64,000 nt of DNA from Dermatemys mawii. Its lineage: Eukaryota; Chordata; Testudines; Dermatemydidae. A program made the translations under genes and the position numbers. Position 1 is the stretch's first letter. Each line of letters begins with the position of its first letter. The stretch spans positions 39,725,887 to 39,789,886 of the forward strand of contig ML677335.1 of assembly GCA_007922305.1 (NCBI GenBank). Direction: 5' to 3'. The notes beneath the pieces are model-generated. The model saw only the letters and a program-made list of their open reading frames with translations. It was not told the DNA's origin and searched no databases. This document shows positions 11,816 to 25,128 of this stretch, one piece after another.

Positions 11816-13194
11816 CACCTGCAGTCAACACATAGCTGGAACTATTTTAGAGAAATGAACACTTAAAATGCTACTTATTTGTTGTTTTTAGAAAAGTTTT
11901 TTTTATCTTTGCCCATTTTTCTGGATTTTATACTATACCCATCACTATGAAATGGTATGTGAGTCCTCTTTAGGCTAATATTGATCTACGTTTGATAATG
12001 GTGTCCATTAGCACATCTTTTGGGTTCTGATCAAACTTTTCAACGGAATGTAGAAAAATCCCTTTCCTTTGAATGGGGTATGATTGGACTCTTCATGCCT
12101 TATTAGTTTTAGCTGGTGCTGTGTCCTTGGCTGCAGTTCTCTAGGATCTTTGCAAATTACCCATAAAACTCTTTTCTAATCAATGACTAGCTTGGAGTAG
12201 GAATTAGGAAAAGCGTTTTTAGATATATGAAAGTGTTCAAAATAATTAAATACAACGAAGAGAAAAAATAGGCTTTGCTATAGATGGAACTTTAATAAGC
12301 TAGAACTTGTGTGCTCTTTTTGTGGAAATCTTTCTACAGAAAATTTTACAATATAACCATCTAATCAAAAAGCCCTATGTGACCAGTATCAAATATTTGT
12401 AGAGGCTTTTCCCTCAATGTAAATCATGAAGAACTATGTATTTTTTTAAACCACTTATTGAAAGAGAATAGATTTCAGAAACAATTTTAATCTCCATTTA
12501 TTATTATTATTTTGCAGAAGAAAGGGAACTGAGTTTAAATGCATGTCAGCAGTGTGATGGCCTTCAGCAGAAACTAAGACCTTGATCTTGCAAGGTTCTG
12601 AGTGTTTCATGCCTATTGACTTCAGCCAGGGGTTGAAAGTACTCTGCACCTTGCGGGATTGGGCCCTACATAGCCTACAAACCATACTGATGCCTTCTGT
12701 CAGATTAGGGGATATGAACCTTGCTTGTGCTCTGTCAATCTCTCTAGTCCTCACTGAAGCATACAAAGGAGGAAGTCCTGTTTCATATATGCATAGAGTT
12801 GTCTTTTGTAAGCATTGTGTATGATTAGGAGAAATAAATCTAAGTCTTGGTGTCAGTTTTCCCGGAAAATAAATACGGTATCTTTAAGCTTTGCATATAA
12901 CTAAATGAATCAGACCCTTTTAGAGATTTAGAAGCCAAAGGAACTGTAGACAATTTTTAACTCTTTTCCTCTTTATGCTGAAGACAGGCTGTGAGATTAA
13001 GAGGCTTGTGGTTGTTTGCCTTAAATTCTTTTTTCCAACAACAGAATTTAGCCCAGGTAGGGTAAAGACCAAAAAAACACATGAGAACCCTCAGGGCAGG
13101 AAGAAAGACCCTATTTCTTATCTAATCTCAAGTTTTGCTATTTATCATTATCAGTGTTAGCATTACATTGCTGGAGAAAATAAAGAGAGTTGAT
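11816..13194. other. AT-rich sequence, mostly unrecognised
   Basis: Nothing recognised apart from the palindromic fragment at 12572-12685. The opposed open frames at 12455-12824 are shadows of each other over that repeat. Confidence 0.45.
12572..12685. repeat. Palindromic repeat fragment
   Basis: GATCTTGCAAGGTTCTGAG at the left is inverted at the right as CTGCACCTTGCGGGATTGGG, around CCTATTGACTTCAGCC. This resembles a short inverted-repeat family with a CCCATTGACTTCAATGGG centre that is common in reptiles and birds. Confidence 0.45.
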
Positions 13195-13495
13195 AGGCTG
13201 ATCCTGGATTCAGGGGCACCTCCGTTCTGCCCCCACCTCACCTCTTCTTGTCCCTTTCAGCCCCTCTCCCAAGCATGCCCCCGCCCTCGTCTACCTCTTT
13301 CTGCCCCCACTCCTCTCCCTGTTCACTGGTGGGCAGAGGGTGCTGGGAGTGAGAGGGAGGAACTGATTGGCAGGGCCCGCTGGCAGGAAGGAGGCCTTGG
13401 GTGCAGAGGGGAGGAACTGATTGGCAAGGCTCACCACTATTTTCTTCCCATGGTGCTCCAGCCCCGGAGAACCCACAGAAACAGCACCTATGCTT
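13195..13495. repeat. GC-rich non-autonomous DNA element, possibly hAT
   Basis: This island of high GC content in AT-rich DNA holds two copies of GAGGAACTGATTGGCA (near 13356 and 13412). It ends with GTGCTCCAGCCCCGGAGAAC and CCACAGAAACAGCACCTATG, which I recognise as the end of a dispersed turtle DNA repeat. The open frames here (13135-13497 plus and 13291-13593 minus) reflect base composition, not a gene. The class is uncertain. Confidence 0.45.
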
Positions 13496-16400
13496 AGATT
13501 TCTCTTGTCTTGCTTAGAACAAGAGCACCTGAAACTCCCTAGAAGTGGGGAGGTCAGCAGCACCCAGACCACTTTTAAAAATGATGGGGCCATGGCCCCT
13601 GGCTTAGACTTTAATGTTTTAATTGGAACTCATTAAGATGTCCCTTTGGTAATTGGGGAAGGAAAAAAAAATTTAAAATAGCTGAGCAGTTATCAGTGTA
13701 GATAATCAGCTATTCCCTTTCCAATCACGCTCTTTTAATGGGAAGGATTTATTTCTGATTTTGGTTTTCTGACACATGCTGTTTGGAGCCTGTCTGACAA
13801 GGTATGAACAGACCATGTTCAGAGACTGGCAATGAATGGATTAAATCCTCTTCCTGCATAGAAGGACCACTGTGTAACAGTTTTCAGGTTAGTAGGGCTG
13901 GACCAGTGTGTGTTTATGCCCCATAGGGAGTGCTCTGTGGTGAGTTGGGGGGGTACACACAAAGGGTTTGTGCTGTGGTGAGCTGGTTTCTGTGCTTCAT
14001 GCTGACAGGCAGGAGCTCTGGGGAATGGGTTGGCACTAAGAGCACAGAGAGTGATTTGCTCTGCCTCTCTGGACGTTGGCTGACCTGAGCCACACTTTCA
14101 AACTTTAATTTGGACTTGACTAAGCTCTCTTGTTAGTCTCATAAGTATATTTTTTTTTCATAAATCCTTAACTCCTGGGGTCATTGGATTACATGAGAAT
14201 CTCAGCTTCCCACTTAGAAAGTAAGTTTCTCACCCTTGAGATTGTGGAGAATAGCTTGAAAGCATGAACCCAAGAGGCTCCAATACCAGAAGCCAAATAA
14301 AAAGAATCCCAAATATATTAATTTTAAAATATGGACAGCTTTAAGCCAATGTAATGATTCTGGGGACCTTGCTAATGATTTTTGAGTGATTGGAGTTGTA
14401 TTAGTGATTTCTGGGTGTTTGACCTATAAATATGCAAGCTGTACTTTTATTCACTGCCCTGTTATACAGTAGAGCCCAGCACAAAAGGTTTTAAACTCCA
14501 TTTCTGGTTGTAGTGTCCTACTCTGCTTTGAGCAGCCTGTCAGAGAATGTAATTAAATAAAGATAAATGTTTTTCAATGTGGATATCTGTATTATTATGA
14601 GGGCCACTCCTTATGATGGAATAATTCAATTGCCTACCAGTTTGCTAAACACTGAAGTGATTTGATAAACTTTCTCAGGTTAAAAATAATCTGTCAATAA
14701 GTACTGCTATAGTAGACTATTTCAGCGGCTCTCATATTTCCACTGACTCTTTTTTTCTTTGCTGGCAGGACTACAATAAAAAGGAAAGAAAACCACAAAA
14801 ATATCAATTAAAATGATATTAAGAGCTACTAAGGGTGTGAAAGCCCTGCAAGCTCTGGTTTTAGGTTGCAGGGGTGGGAGCCAGGGAGTCTCTGCAGGGT
14901 GGGACGTTCAAGCTTAATGATGCCCTACTGCTGCTCCTCGCACCCTGTTACCTTAAATGTCATCAGGGGCTTCTGAGGCTGATAGAAGAGTGGTTGTCAG
15001 AAGATTCCAGGTTTTCCCCACTATTGGAACACTGTCTGCATGTCTGTCTTTTTCTCTCTCATTTTTTCCCCCTCTCTGGCAAATGGGGAAGATCACAAGT
15101 GCATGCTGGCCACGTGCCTGAATTATCATTAATCAATTTCTTCAGTTGACTCATGGTGAAAGATAGTGGCCCAGTCTAGTAGTTTCATTTTTCAGGTAAT
15201 CCCTGTGAATGATGCTGCATGCTGATTGCAAGAGATATGTGCACATGAACACACAAATTGAGATAGGCCAAGGAAAACAATAAGCTACTGAGACTTATTT
15301 TTGAAAGAGTAGAAGCCTCACTGAGAAATGCTGAAATGCTGATTGTAATCAACTTTCAGATGTAAAGGGAATAGTTGAAATGGGACATTAAGGAAAAATT
15401 GATCTGTGTATCCTAGGTAATTGGAATGTTTCTGTGACATATAAACACAACTGGTTTTGCATGAGTGAGCTTTAATTGCTCAAAATGGCACAAACCAAAC
15501 TGTGCCTTCATTGTGAAGTCCCTTACTGCAGAAAGTGTCCATTACTTCCATCATTTCAAGGCTTTGTTGGCTCATATTAAGGATTGCTGTGGTTTCACGT
15601 CACCTATTTAATTCATTTTGATAAGATAAAGCGGTAGCACTCTTGAGGTCCCTCATAATCATCCAGTTGCTTTTATTGTGGTAGCAAAGTGTCCAACTTA
15701 ACTGGCTGAAGTGCTGGTGCCTCTTAATGGCTGAGGAACACCACGCTCCTATTTTGAAGTATTTTGTACAGCTTTAATGAGATCCATCACAATTTTTAGA
15801 TACAGTATTAAAATATGATGCACAGGGCAGCCAGGAGCCATGCTGATCTTTCATTAACAGCACTCCACTATTTTAAAACAGACTGAGTTTTCTAGCCTTG
15901 CATATTAGTAGCAGTGCCGTTTTTCAAGCATCACATCATTAGTCCTCTGGTACTAACCCTTATAAACTAACCAAGTGCTTATGAGATTGCTACATATATT
16001 TTAATAGGACAGTTGAAAGTAAACACATACAAGTTTTATTGCTTCTGAAATGTGTGCATTTTTCACCTGTAAGTTAGGTGATTTTGCAGTACATTAGTCA
16101 GATGCTTTTCCATACATTTTTGCTTGTATTTTTAAAAGTTACAAATCATTAACACTATTATTGTGTGTAGTTCCAACCGTATGCTAAGCACTTTACAACA
16201 AAGGGTATTCAGGTCCATTGCTGCAGCACTGTAGATGTTCAGACAGGCAGTGAAAGTAGCTGAACCCAGGATGAGATTCTCCCTAAAGAAAGGCTATGTA
16301 ATGCTGGTACTGCTTCTCTCCCTAGGGGATTCAGCTTATGGAAGGTTTTAATTTTTTATGGACACTGCTATAGATGAGTCTTGCTAGGAGGTGATGCCCA

Positions 16401-18555
16401 TTTTGGGTCTATGCTGGACAGATCTGGGCATTCTGCTGAAGCAAGATTTGTGAGCACCTTACACTGTCACAGCTCACTCCTTCTATGTGTTCATTCTGGT
16501 GGGCATTCTTCCACAACTGTCTCCAATGGTAGAAGTTAGCGTGGACCTTAGAAGACCAAGGCACATGCACTGAAGAGTTAACAATTCTAAATAGACCAGG
16601 GACAGATGGATGCAACAAAAAAAATGAAGTGAATGTGAGACCTGAAATTTAGCACCCATTCTGTTAATTCAGCAGTTTTGGGCACACTTATTTGCAATGA
16701 ATTATACTCAAGTCTCACAAACCGCTTTACTTACACCTGTGGAATGAACAAACCTCACATGAAAAATATGATCTCCACTGAGAGCAGTGAAGACCATGTG
16801 AACATTTGAAATGCATATGGTCCCTGATGAGACTATGTAGAGTAATCTCCCTATAACAAACGGGTGGGCTCCACCGTAAGCAAACTGGAGCCAACAACTT
16901 TGTGTCTTGACCTTGAATACCATGGTCATGTATCAAAACCTCATCTCAAAAGAGACGTACCAGAAATAAAGGGTCTGAAGATGGTAAACAAATGATTAGA
17001 GGCATGGGAAGGCAACTGCAGTAGTATGAAATATTATCTGTTATGCTTCGGGGCATTGTACACCACCTAGCACCATGGGACCCTGGTTTGTGAGTAGGGC
17101 TTTTAGGCACTACAGTAATACAAATAATAAATTGACTGCTAGCTGCCTAAGGTCAAGAAGAAACTTCTCTTAAGGGGAAGTTATTCCACAATTATTCATT
17201 ACAGGAATTCATAGAACTTCCTCCAAACCATCTGGTATTGGCTATTTTTGGAGACAAGATAAAGGACTAGGTGGACCACTGGGGATATGGGGATACCTAT
17301 TTTCCTATCTGAAAGAGCTGTGGCTCTACCTGTCAGATAAATGAAAGAAACAGTGCATTTGAATTAAATGAAGCATATGTAAAATTACTGAAGTGCTACA
17401 AGAAAAATGGCCATAAAGAGTTAACAGTGATAGATTCTTACTGTAAATTTGTGTGAACAAAAAATCACCATGAGTAGCAAGACAGTCATTTTGGGTAGAA
17501 GGTCATTGTTCTATTAATAGGGAATGGTTTTTTCAAATGAATGGGTCTTATTTTCATTTTGATGAGAGGTGAGAGTACCAGGGGAAGGAACTGAGGTTGA
17601 AAGGAAATTTAATTGCAGTATCAAGAACCTTTGTCACTGAAAACACAGCGAATAGATGAATTCATTTGCAAGCTGTACTGAATTCCTGTTGAAAAATAAT
17701 TACCTTTACACTTTACTCTTAAACTGAAAACATATTTGAATCTAAAAATCAATCTTCCTTTTTTGTTACAATTCCAAAACACATTCCTTTTTGGATTTTA
17801 GTACAGTAAGATGGAAGTTTGTCTTACCATTGCTCTCGAAAGTTCTCATATTTTTGACATACATAGAGTACAGGGATAATTTTCAAGATATTTAAACATC
17901 TTTGTGTGGAACCCTACCTAGAAAATTCAAGTGGGAGATTGAAGTGAAGTAAAGAGGGATGATTGACCAGAATTTTGCACTCTATGTACATAAATAAAAT
18001 TGTGAATTAGGTGAGGGAGAAGCACAAAGGTTAGTTTCCCAAAAGATTTGTAATGAAGTGTAAGAAACAGCACATGTTAACCAACAACTCCATTGAATGA
18101 ATTGAAGTCACAGAGTAATATGCCATATATCTCATAATATGTGATGTACCACATAGGTAACTTGAATGTTGTGTCATTTTGGTCACTACTGTAAAATGTA
18201 TATAAATATGGGCAAAAAGCTCTCAGCATTTCTCTTGTGCCCTAGGCCTAGAAATGTTCTTCTTGGCCTTACAAATAACATCTAAATCCAAGAAATAGTT
18301 CTGAATGAAATTTCCAAATCCAAACAGCCCTAAATTAGATCGAAAATTTGTTACTGACCCTTAGTTCTATAAAAGGCTGAATTAGAACCTACTTCTGAGC
18401 ATCTTTAGCTTTGGTGAAGTTTGAATATAGATTGTGATGGGAAATGTGGTGTTCCATCTCATTTATGTGCACAAGTCAATAGACCCACAATTACACCTAG
18501 CGGTGACCTGTGATGTTAAACCATTGTCATGTCTCATGATCTGAGGTTCATGTTA
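13496..18555. other. 5-kb repeat-poor block, nothing recognised
   Basis: No transposon, exon or RNA gene was recognised. Overlapping minus-strand frames at 16409-16618 and 16708-16936 lack motifs. Confidence 0.45.
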
Positions 18556-18592
18556 AAAACAAACAAACAAACAAACAAACAAACAAAAAAAA
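18556..18592. repeat. (AAAC)n microsatellite
   Basis: About seven tandem AAAC units followed by an A8 run. It is a simple repeat, possibly the remnant tail of a retroposon that I cannot identify. Confidence 0.9.
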
Positions 18593-21500
18593 CCCAGCAC
18601 CTAACATTTTGTTTTTATGTGAATTTAGTGCTTGCTGTCAGGTGCTGGGTTAATAACTTTGGAGATTTAAATCCTTCATTTATGCAGAGAACAAGTACAC
18701 CCTGGGTGGATAGTGGCAGTCCAAACTTCAGACATTGTTCCATTAATTTGCCTCTTCCGTCAGCTGGAGAGACTATCTCTAAGGGTGAGAAAGTAGTAGT
18801 TCTCCTTGCCCAGTTTCTCTGCTTGAGATTGCTAACAAGAATATTAGTAAGGGCAAGCATCCATATTTCTCTTGTACAATAAGAGATCGGCCAGGATCAC
18901 CAACTTATTTCACGTTGGCCACCAACCAGGCATCGGTGCTAAAAATTTCCAGAAATTGCCAGAGTGTGGAGTCACATGTTCAACCCACTTGACTGTTAGT
19001 AGTGGTTCTGCATGGTTATATATTAATTCATTTTGTAAATGATTTTTTTTTAATTCTATGAGATGAGGGGGGCCGGTGAGAATCCATCACTGAAACTCCA
19101 GGTTAGGCTAAGCATTGAGGTGAGATGAATATATGGAAGGAAAAGAGACAATGAGCGGATAACTCCATGCTTAATGTGTTTCTCAGTAAATGGCACAGGA
19201 ATACTGAATCTGTAGAATTGTCCAACTTGGTGTAACAATTTTAACTGCTAGATGATCATTCTCCACAGAACTTCCTTTATATCTCATTAAATCTGTGATT
19301 GAGGTGTGAAATTAATTCCTCTGTGCTCCCAGAATGTGAATGAGAACTGGGTAGATTAATTTCTATTTAAAATGAGGGAGGGGAGATCTATGTCATGGAG
19401 CAGCTTGACTCTGAAAATCTTCAATAATGGCCCTCAAAAGATCTCTCTGAAAAACATATTCCATGCTGAGAGACAAGAGAAAGGAAGAGGGGGATCCTAA
19501 AGTGTAGGCAGGAAAAATTATGGGGGAGGCATGCATGGAGTGTTGAGGGTGAGGGCGAATTCATAAAAGGAGAGAAATATACAGAGAGAGAAACTTAATT
19601 GGCAGGGAAAGGACTGTTGCATAAATGGATTTACTTTTTAAAAGACGTCTTTAAATACAAGATTTAACTTTGGTAACTAAAGAGGTACATTATGAACTTG
19701 GACAAGACAATAAAATGTGCCTCTTACCAGGAACTTCTTATTTCCTGGCTCACAAGCTCTGTCTCGAAGGTTAACTCAGCCCCCATCTTAGGATGAGTCT
19801 GGCACCCCGCTTTTAACTTTCTTGTGGAATGCAAAGGAAGAGCTGCTGTTGTCAAGGTCTCAGGGAAATAACCTATTCACAAGGAAAAACAAACATTGAC
19901 CATAATTTATGTTGATGACAAGTTCAGTTCATTCTTGACAAGAGATCTCACACAGGGCCTGGCATATCACATTACTGTGCACTTCTACAACTGCAGCTCA
20001 TTTCAGGTCTAGTGGAAAACTGAGAAAGATCTTGTAAAGGGATTCAAATAACCCTGTGTGACCACTGTAGATGGCTTGTCAAGATATTATACTGCAGGGT
20101 TTATCACTTGACAATCTTATGTAATTTAAAATATATGACCTTACCATCCAAAATGGGAAGGGGATCAGAGAGCCAAGGGTTTTCAAATGCTTCCAGGCAG
20201 AAAACCAGAAACCGTTCTGTAGGCAGAAGGTTTTTCTAAATAGACTAGTCTCCAAAAATTTCCATTAAACATCAGCAGGTCTTTAAGAAATGAACCTTTA
20301 CCATGTTGCTAAGGCTGATGCCACTCAAGATGCTGTGTATTTCACTAGATCCACTAACAAACCAGTGGGATATCAGACAACTCCAATCTGCATTTTTGCA
20401 TCCCTGATATGTTAAATTTATGTTAGCATTTTAGTGCTAAAAATATTACAGGTTTCTTGGGCAATGACTGGAGAGTAAGGAGAGAAGAGCCTTTCATACC
20501 CAGTACCCTAAATACATTACAGCAGTGGTATTCTCATGGGAAGAAGGGGCTGAGGTAATTTTGCTATTTAAATGTGAACAAAGCTAGTAATTAATAGTTG
20601 TAGCTAGACTTTCAATCTATACTACCTACATCCAAGGTACATCTCCTCTGTGTTTCATCAGGGATTGAAATGTGTGGTAGGTTTGAAAACAGTTCAGTGG
20701 GGAGAGAGGCTTGTTAAATGAAAAGACAGACCTGTGGACCATGTAGTGCTTGAATTTGTCAGGGTAACAGTAGTTCTCTCCTTACCATTCTACTCTCTTT
20801 TGTATGTTTTCTTTGGTTATATGTCGGTAAACTCCACTCAAGGAGCTGTTTAGGATAGTTCAAGAGGGGATAATGTTCCTGTTAGAAAATGTCTATAGAC
20901 ACTTATGGCTACACAAGTATGAAATCACCTAACCAGAGAAAAAATTACTTGAAGTCTGGACAAAAAGAAAAGTAGAGTAAGAAGCTGCTTATTTTCTTCT
21001 TTAGAAAATGTCATTTTGATCAAGAGACCAGATCCGCAGAGAGAATTCAAATAGAATTAAATGAAAGCATCCAATAACTCTGGCCTTGTGATTTGATTAT
21101 GCCCCAAAACTGGGAAATTGCAGGCTTGAAGCAAAGTTGAAGGCAATTAACCTGACCTTTTGGGTGCTGTCAAATGACACATCCCTCTGGAGGGTTTCAT
21201 TCTGCTTGTAGAACACTTCTAACTTGGAGCTGGGGGGGAGATACCACTGCATTGTTGTTCCGGTAACAAAGTGCCATAGGAGTAGGACTGACTCACTGGC
21301 ATTCATTTCAGAATCAAATCAGTGTGGTCATGGATTTGTTAGGAGATGATGAGAGACTTTGGAAGTTGCCCTCGTGGAAGTTCTTGTGACATGTATGGCA
21401 GCAGTTCCTGATAAGTCGTATACTGAATCTCACCAGTAACATTCATTCATATGCTGTTGCTGATTTAGGTTACAGAGGTATCATATGTTCACAGTTGTAT

Positions 21501-23147
21501 TTTATTTTTCATTTGAAGAAAACTATCAGATTTGAGAGGAAACAAATGAGAGGCATAAAGCAGATTTTAAAAGGGTCTAAAATTACTTCAGAAAAGTTTC
21601 TGCTTGTACTTGGATATCTCTGTGCTCACCTGACCTCCAAAGTCAGTTGCTGGTACACATTTGTGTTTGGCCTTAGGCATAGTTGAAATCTCATGGGTCA
21701 CATTACATTTTATATTTCTGAATTATAACTGAAAAGGATAAGGGTATTTATTTGGTAGGGCTGCCAAAAATTAGCACCAAATCTGGTTCTGTATTTTTGT
21801 GAACAAATAAGTTGCAATCAAGGAAGAAGAAAATGGCTGGAGAGAATCACAGCAAGGTTTTAAAATGTTTGTTTATTTTGTATAAGCAAAGCATAATTTA
21901 TATGCATATTTGACTGTTTATTCCGTATTTATTCTTGCTATACAAGTACAGCTTTATATGCTATATATGTATAGAGAATAGAGACTCAGTACTAATTCAG
22001 ATTAAAACACCCTAAAAGAGATTTCTAAACATGTGCATATATGAGCATGATGCCAGAAGGCTGTACAAGGGTAAATTGAATGTCATCCCATCCACCCCTC
22101 ACATCCAAATTAGGATGAATAGGAAGAGGAAAATCATATGTAAAATAAGCCTTTAGTATTTTTTCAATCAAGTTCCATTGGCTTTGATGGAAACAGTCAT
22201 GGCAGCTTTGAAAATCGCAGTGTTAAAGATTAAACTTAATGCTGAAAACTTAAAAAATAAAATAACTCCCCCCCTGCTTTTAATCTCTCCTCTAAACCTC
22301 ACCTCTGCTGGGAGCTATCTGTAAATTATTTCATGATGACTGAGCAAAGAGGGTGCCTGCTACACCAAATTAAACAATTGCATGCTTCGTTTTGTCTCCA
22401 CCCTGTTTCTTTCTCACTTCCTATTGTGTTAAATTTAGATTTTAAACTATCTTTTATTTTCTGTGTACAGTGTCCAGCACAATAGGATCCTAATGCCTGA
22501 TTGGGGTATTGAGGGCCTACCGTATTACAAACAACAATAAACCTTGAACTACTCTATCTGTCGCCCAGCATGCCCTGGTATCTGGTGGTACATAAACATA
22601 ATGAGAGAAAAGGAGAGAGACCAGTTACTTCTGATACTTGCCAAAGAAAATGTAAACTGCAGTTTAAACCTAACACAATTTAATTCTATTTGATTATCAA
22701 AAAATACTGGATACTGTTTTAAGGCCCAGTGTTTGTGTATGAAATGGTCCATCTTTGGGGAAATATATGAATGTTTTAATGTAACTCTTACATATGAGTG
22801 TAACTCTGATATACAAGATGCACACACGCCATCTCCAAACATTCAAAAATCATGAATCGCCCCCTGTCCCAATCACTACATTGGCTTTAGAAATTTAAGG
22901 TTTTTTAAAAAATAATAAACATAGGGAGTTTTTTGCTTTTCTTTTTGGTTTCTGAGCCTTCCTGAACATTTTCAAGCTCTTCTCCACAACTGTGAGAGCT
23001 AGAAATAGAATTTTAATACCCCAAACAAGTTCTTATGGAATCTCTTGATTCCAGCAACTGGAGCGTTAAAAAATACCAGCTATTGTGATAGCTGTGATAA
23101 ACATTATGAAAACTGGCAACACTGATATGTCATGTCAGCTTTATAGC
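18593..23147. other. 4.5-kb repeat-poor block, nothing recognised
   Basis: No element, exon or RNA gene recognised. Opposed frames at 18529-18882 shadow one another. Confidence 0.45.
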
Positions 23148-23172
23148 TTTTTTTTTTTTAAAAAAAAAAAAA
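23148..23172. repeat. T12A13 homopolymer palindrome
   Basis: A run of 12 T is followed directly by a run of 13 A, a perfect self-complementary tract. This could be two abutting poly(A) tails of opposite orientation, though no retroposon bodies are recognisable on either side. Confidence 0.85.
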
Positions 23173-23823
23173 TACAGTACCAGGAGAGAAGCCATGACAT
23201 TTGAGAATGTGTTTTTGTAGAATTTTATAGGTTCAGTAAGTGTTCAGTATGTCATAGTACTGGCTGCTGCAATTTAAGGTTAAGGGCATTGCATTCTAAT
23301 CCCTTCTTTTCAGATGCTTAAAAAATTGTGTTGTGGCTATTTTTTAACTTAACTTGAGAAAGAAAATGTTCTTGCTTTGATGTCAAATGGGTCAAAACAG
23401 ATTCTGCTCTAATATAATTGTATATCTATTTTCTGATTATATTGTTGGGGAAATTAAACAGCCCCTTTTCTCAAGGTTGGGTGACTTTATAAATGCAGTG
23501 TGAAGTTATTCAGATAGTGGCAATCTACCTGTTAATCAGCTGGGATTATATCTTCCTGGTGTACAGCTAGAATCTCAGGAGAGCCCTGTCATGCTATGTT
23601 GATGTCCGCTGGCATTTTATTGTTTCCTAAAACTCAATAACTGGAGGGCTGATAGCAGCATTCATATTTTCACAAAAGGTCATATTTTGTGGACGGTGAA
23701 GCAAGAAGGTGGATTTAACATATATTTCAGTATTTGAAAATACCAATACAAAATGTAAGATTCAAATCTGTGTTGGTGTGTGTATATTCATATATATGTG
23801 GAGAGAGTGTGCGTGTGTACATT
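23173..23823. other. Unrecognised sequence with a GT/GA-rich end
   Basis: Nothing recognised. A TG/TA/GA-rich simple stretch occupies about 23770-23820. Similar TGTGTGTGGAGAGAGAG text resumes at 25532 on the far side of the hAT element, so that element seems to have inserted into a simple repeat. Confidence 0.5.
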
Positions 23824-24150
23824 AGGGCTGTCAAGTGATTAAAAAATTAATTGTGATTAATTGCATGATTAATCACTCTGTTCAACAACAATAGAATACC
23901 ATTTATTTTAAATATTTTTGGATGTTTACATTTTCAAATATATAAATTTCAATTACAACACAATTCAAAGTGTACAGTGCTCTCTTTTTTATTACAAATA
24001 TTTGCACTGTAAAAAACAAAAATTGTATTTTTCAATTCACCTCATACAAGTACTGTAGTACAATCTCTTTATCATGAAGTTGAAGTTACAAATGTAGAAT
24101 TATTTACAAAAAAACTGCATTCAAAAATAAAACAATGTAATATTTTAGAG

Positions 24151-24563
24151 CAGGGATGACCAGCCTGAGCCTGAGAAGGAGCCAGAATGTACCAATGTAC
24201 ATTGCCAAAGAGCCACAGTAATACGTGAGCAGGCCTCCATCAGCTCCCCCTCCCAACTCCCACCCATCAGCAGCCCTGCCAATCAGTGCCTCCCTCTTCC
24301 TCCCCACAGTTCCCGATCAGCTGTTTTGTGGAGTGCAGAAGGCTTTGGAGGAAAGAGGAAAGAGCGAGGGTACTGCAGGCTTAGGGGAGGGGACAGGAAG
24401 GGGTGTGGTAGGGCAGGGCTTTTGGCAGAGCCAGGGGTTGAGCAGCACATGGGAAAGTTGGTGCCTGTAGCTCCAGCACCAGAGTCGATGCCGATACAAG
24501 GAGCTGCATATTAACTTCTGAAGAGCTGTGTGTGGCTCCAAAGCCACAGGTTGGCCACCCCTG
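24151..24563. mobile_element. Nested 413-bp hAT MITE
   Basis: The ends are CAGGGATGACCAGCCTGAG and the reverse complement of GTTGGCCACCCCTG. They are flanked by 8-bp target duplications, TTTTAGAG (24143-24150) and CTTTAGAA (24564-24571), matching at six of eight positions. Eight-bp duplications and CAGGG ends fit hAT. The GC-rich interior gives spurious open frames on both strands. It sits inside the left arm of the larger hAT foldback element, so it is younger. Confidence 0.8.
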
Positions 24564-24582
24564 CTTTAGAACCTACAACTCC

Positions 24583-24800
24583 ACTCAGTCCTACTTCTTG
24601 GTCAGCCAATCACTCAGACAAACAAGGTGGATTACAATTTGCAGGAGATAATGCTGCCTGCTTCTTGTTTATAATGTCATCCAAAAGTGAGAATAGGCAT
24701 TTGCATGGCACTGTTGTAGTTGGTGTTGCAAGATATTTACATGCACTAAAAATTTAATGTCCCTTTGTGCTTCAACCACCATTCCAGAGGACATGCTTCC
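24583..24800 (-). pseudogene. hAT transposase C-terminal relic, left arm
   Basis: This is the inverted partner of the relic at 25012-25128. Read on the minus strand, a codon series for MEACPLEWWLKH near 24770-24800 is followed by broken frames. It then reads LFSL-like and NKK-like remnants, with stops. The hAT C-terminal dimerisation domain normally contains the (P)LxWW and ERxFS motifs. The relic is non-functional. Confidence 0.5.
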
Positions 24801-25011
24801 ATGCTGATAACATTTGTTAAAAAAAATAATGTGGCAATTAGATTTGTGACTGTACTCCTTAGGAGAAATTGTATGTCTCCTGCTCTGTTTTACTCACATT
24901 CTGCATATATTTCATGTTATAGCAGTCTCAGATGATGACCCAGCACATGTTCGTTTTAAGAACACTTTCACAGCAGATTTGACAAAATGCAAAGAAGCTA
25001 CTGATGTAAAG

Positions 25012-25128
25012 TGCCATGCGAATGCCTGTTCTCACTTTCAGGTGATGTAAACAAGAAACAGGCAGCAATATCTCCCATCAATTTAAACAGACTTGTTTGT
25101 CTTAGCGATTGGCAGAATAAGAAGTAGG
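25012..25128 (+). pseudogene. hAT transposase C-terminal dimerisation relic
   Basis: The plus strand reads VPCECLFSLSGD, then after a small deletion VNKKQAAISPINLNRL and VCLSDWQNKK with a TAG stop. This is the end of a hAT transposase: the family's ERLFS signature appears as ECLFS. Only this tail remains, and it lies inside a terminal arm of the foldback element. Confidence 0.6.

Noticed and set aside
13135..13593. Opposed open frames of 100-120 codons
   Set aside because: They reflect a GC-rich repeat with few stop codons on either strand, and no motif is present.
16409..16936. Minus-strand frames of about 70 codons as exons
   Set aside because: No splice sites in suitable phase, no motif, and overlapping alternatives in two phases.
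24104..24547. Cluster of GC-rich open frames on both strands
   Set aside because: All fall in the 413-bp hAT MITE; composition effect.
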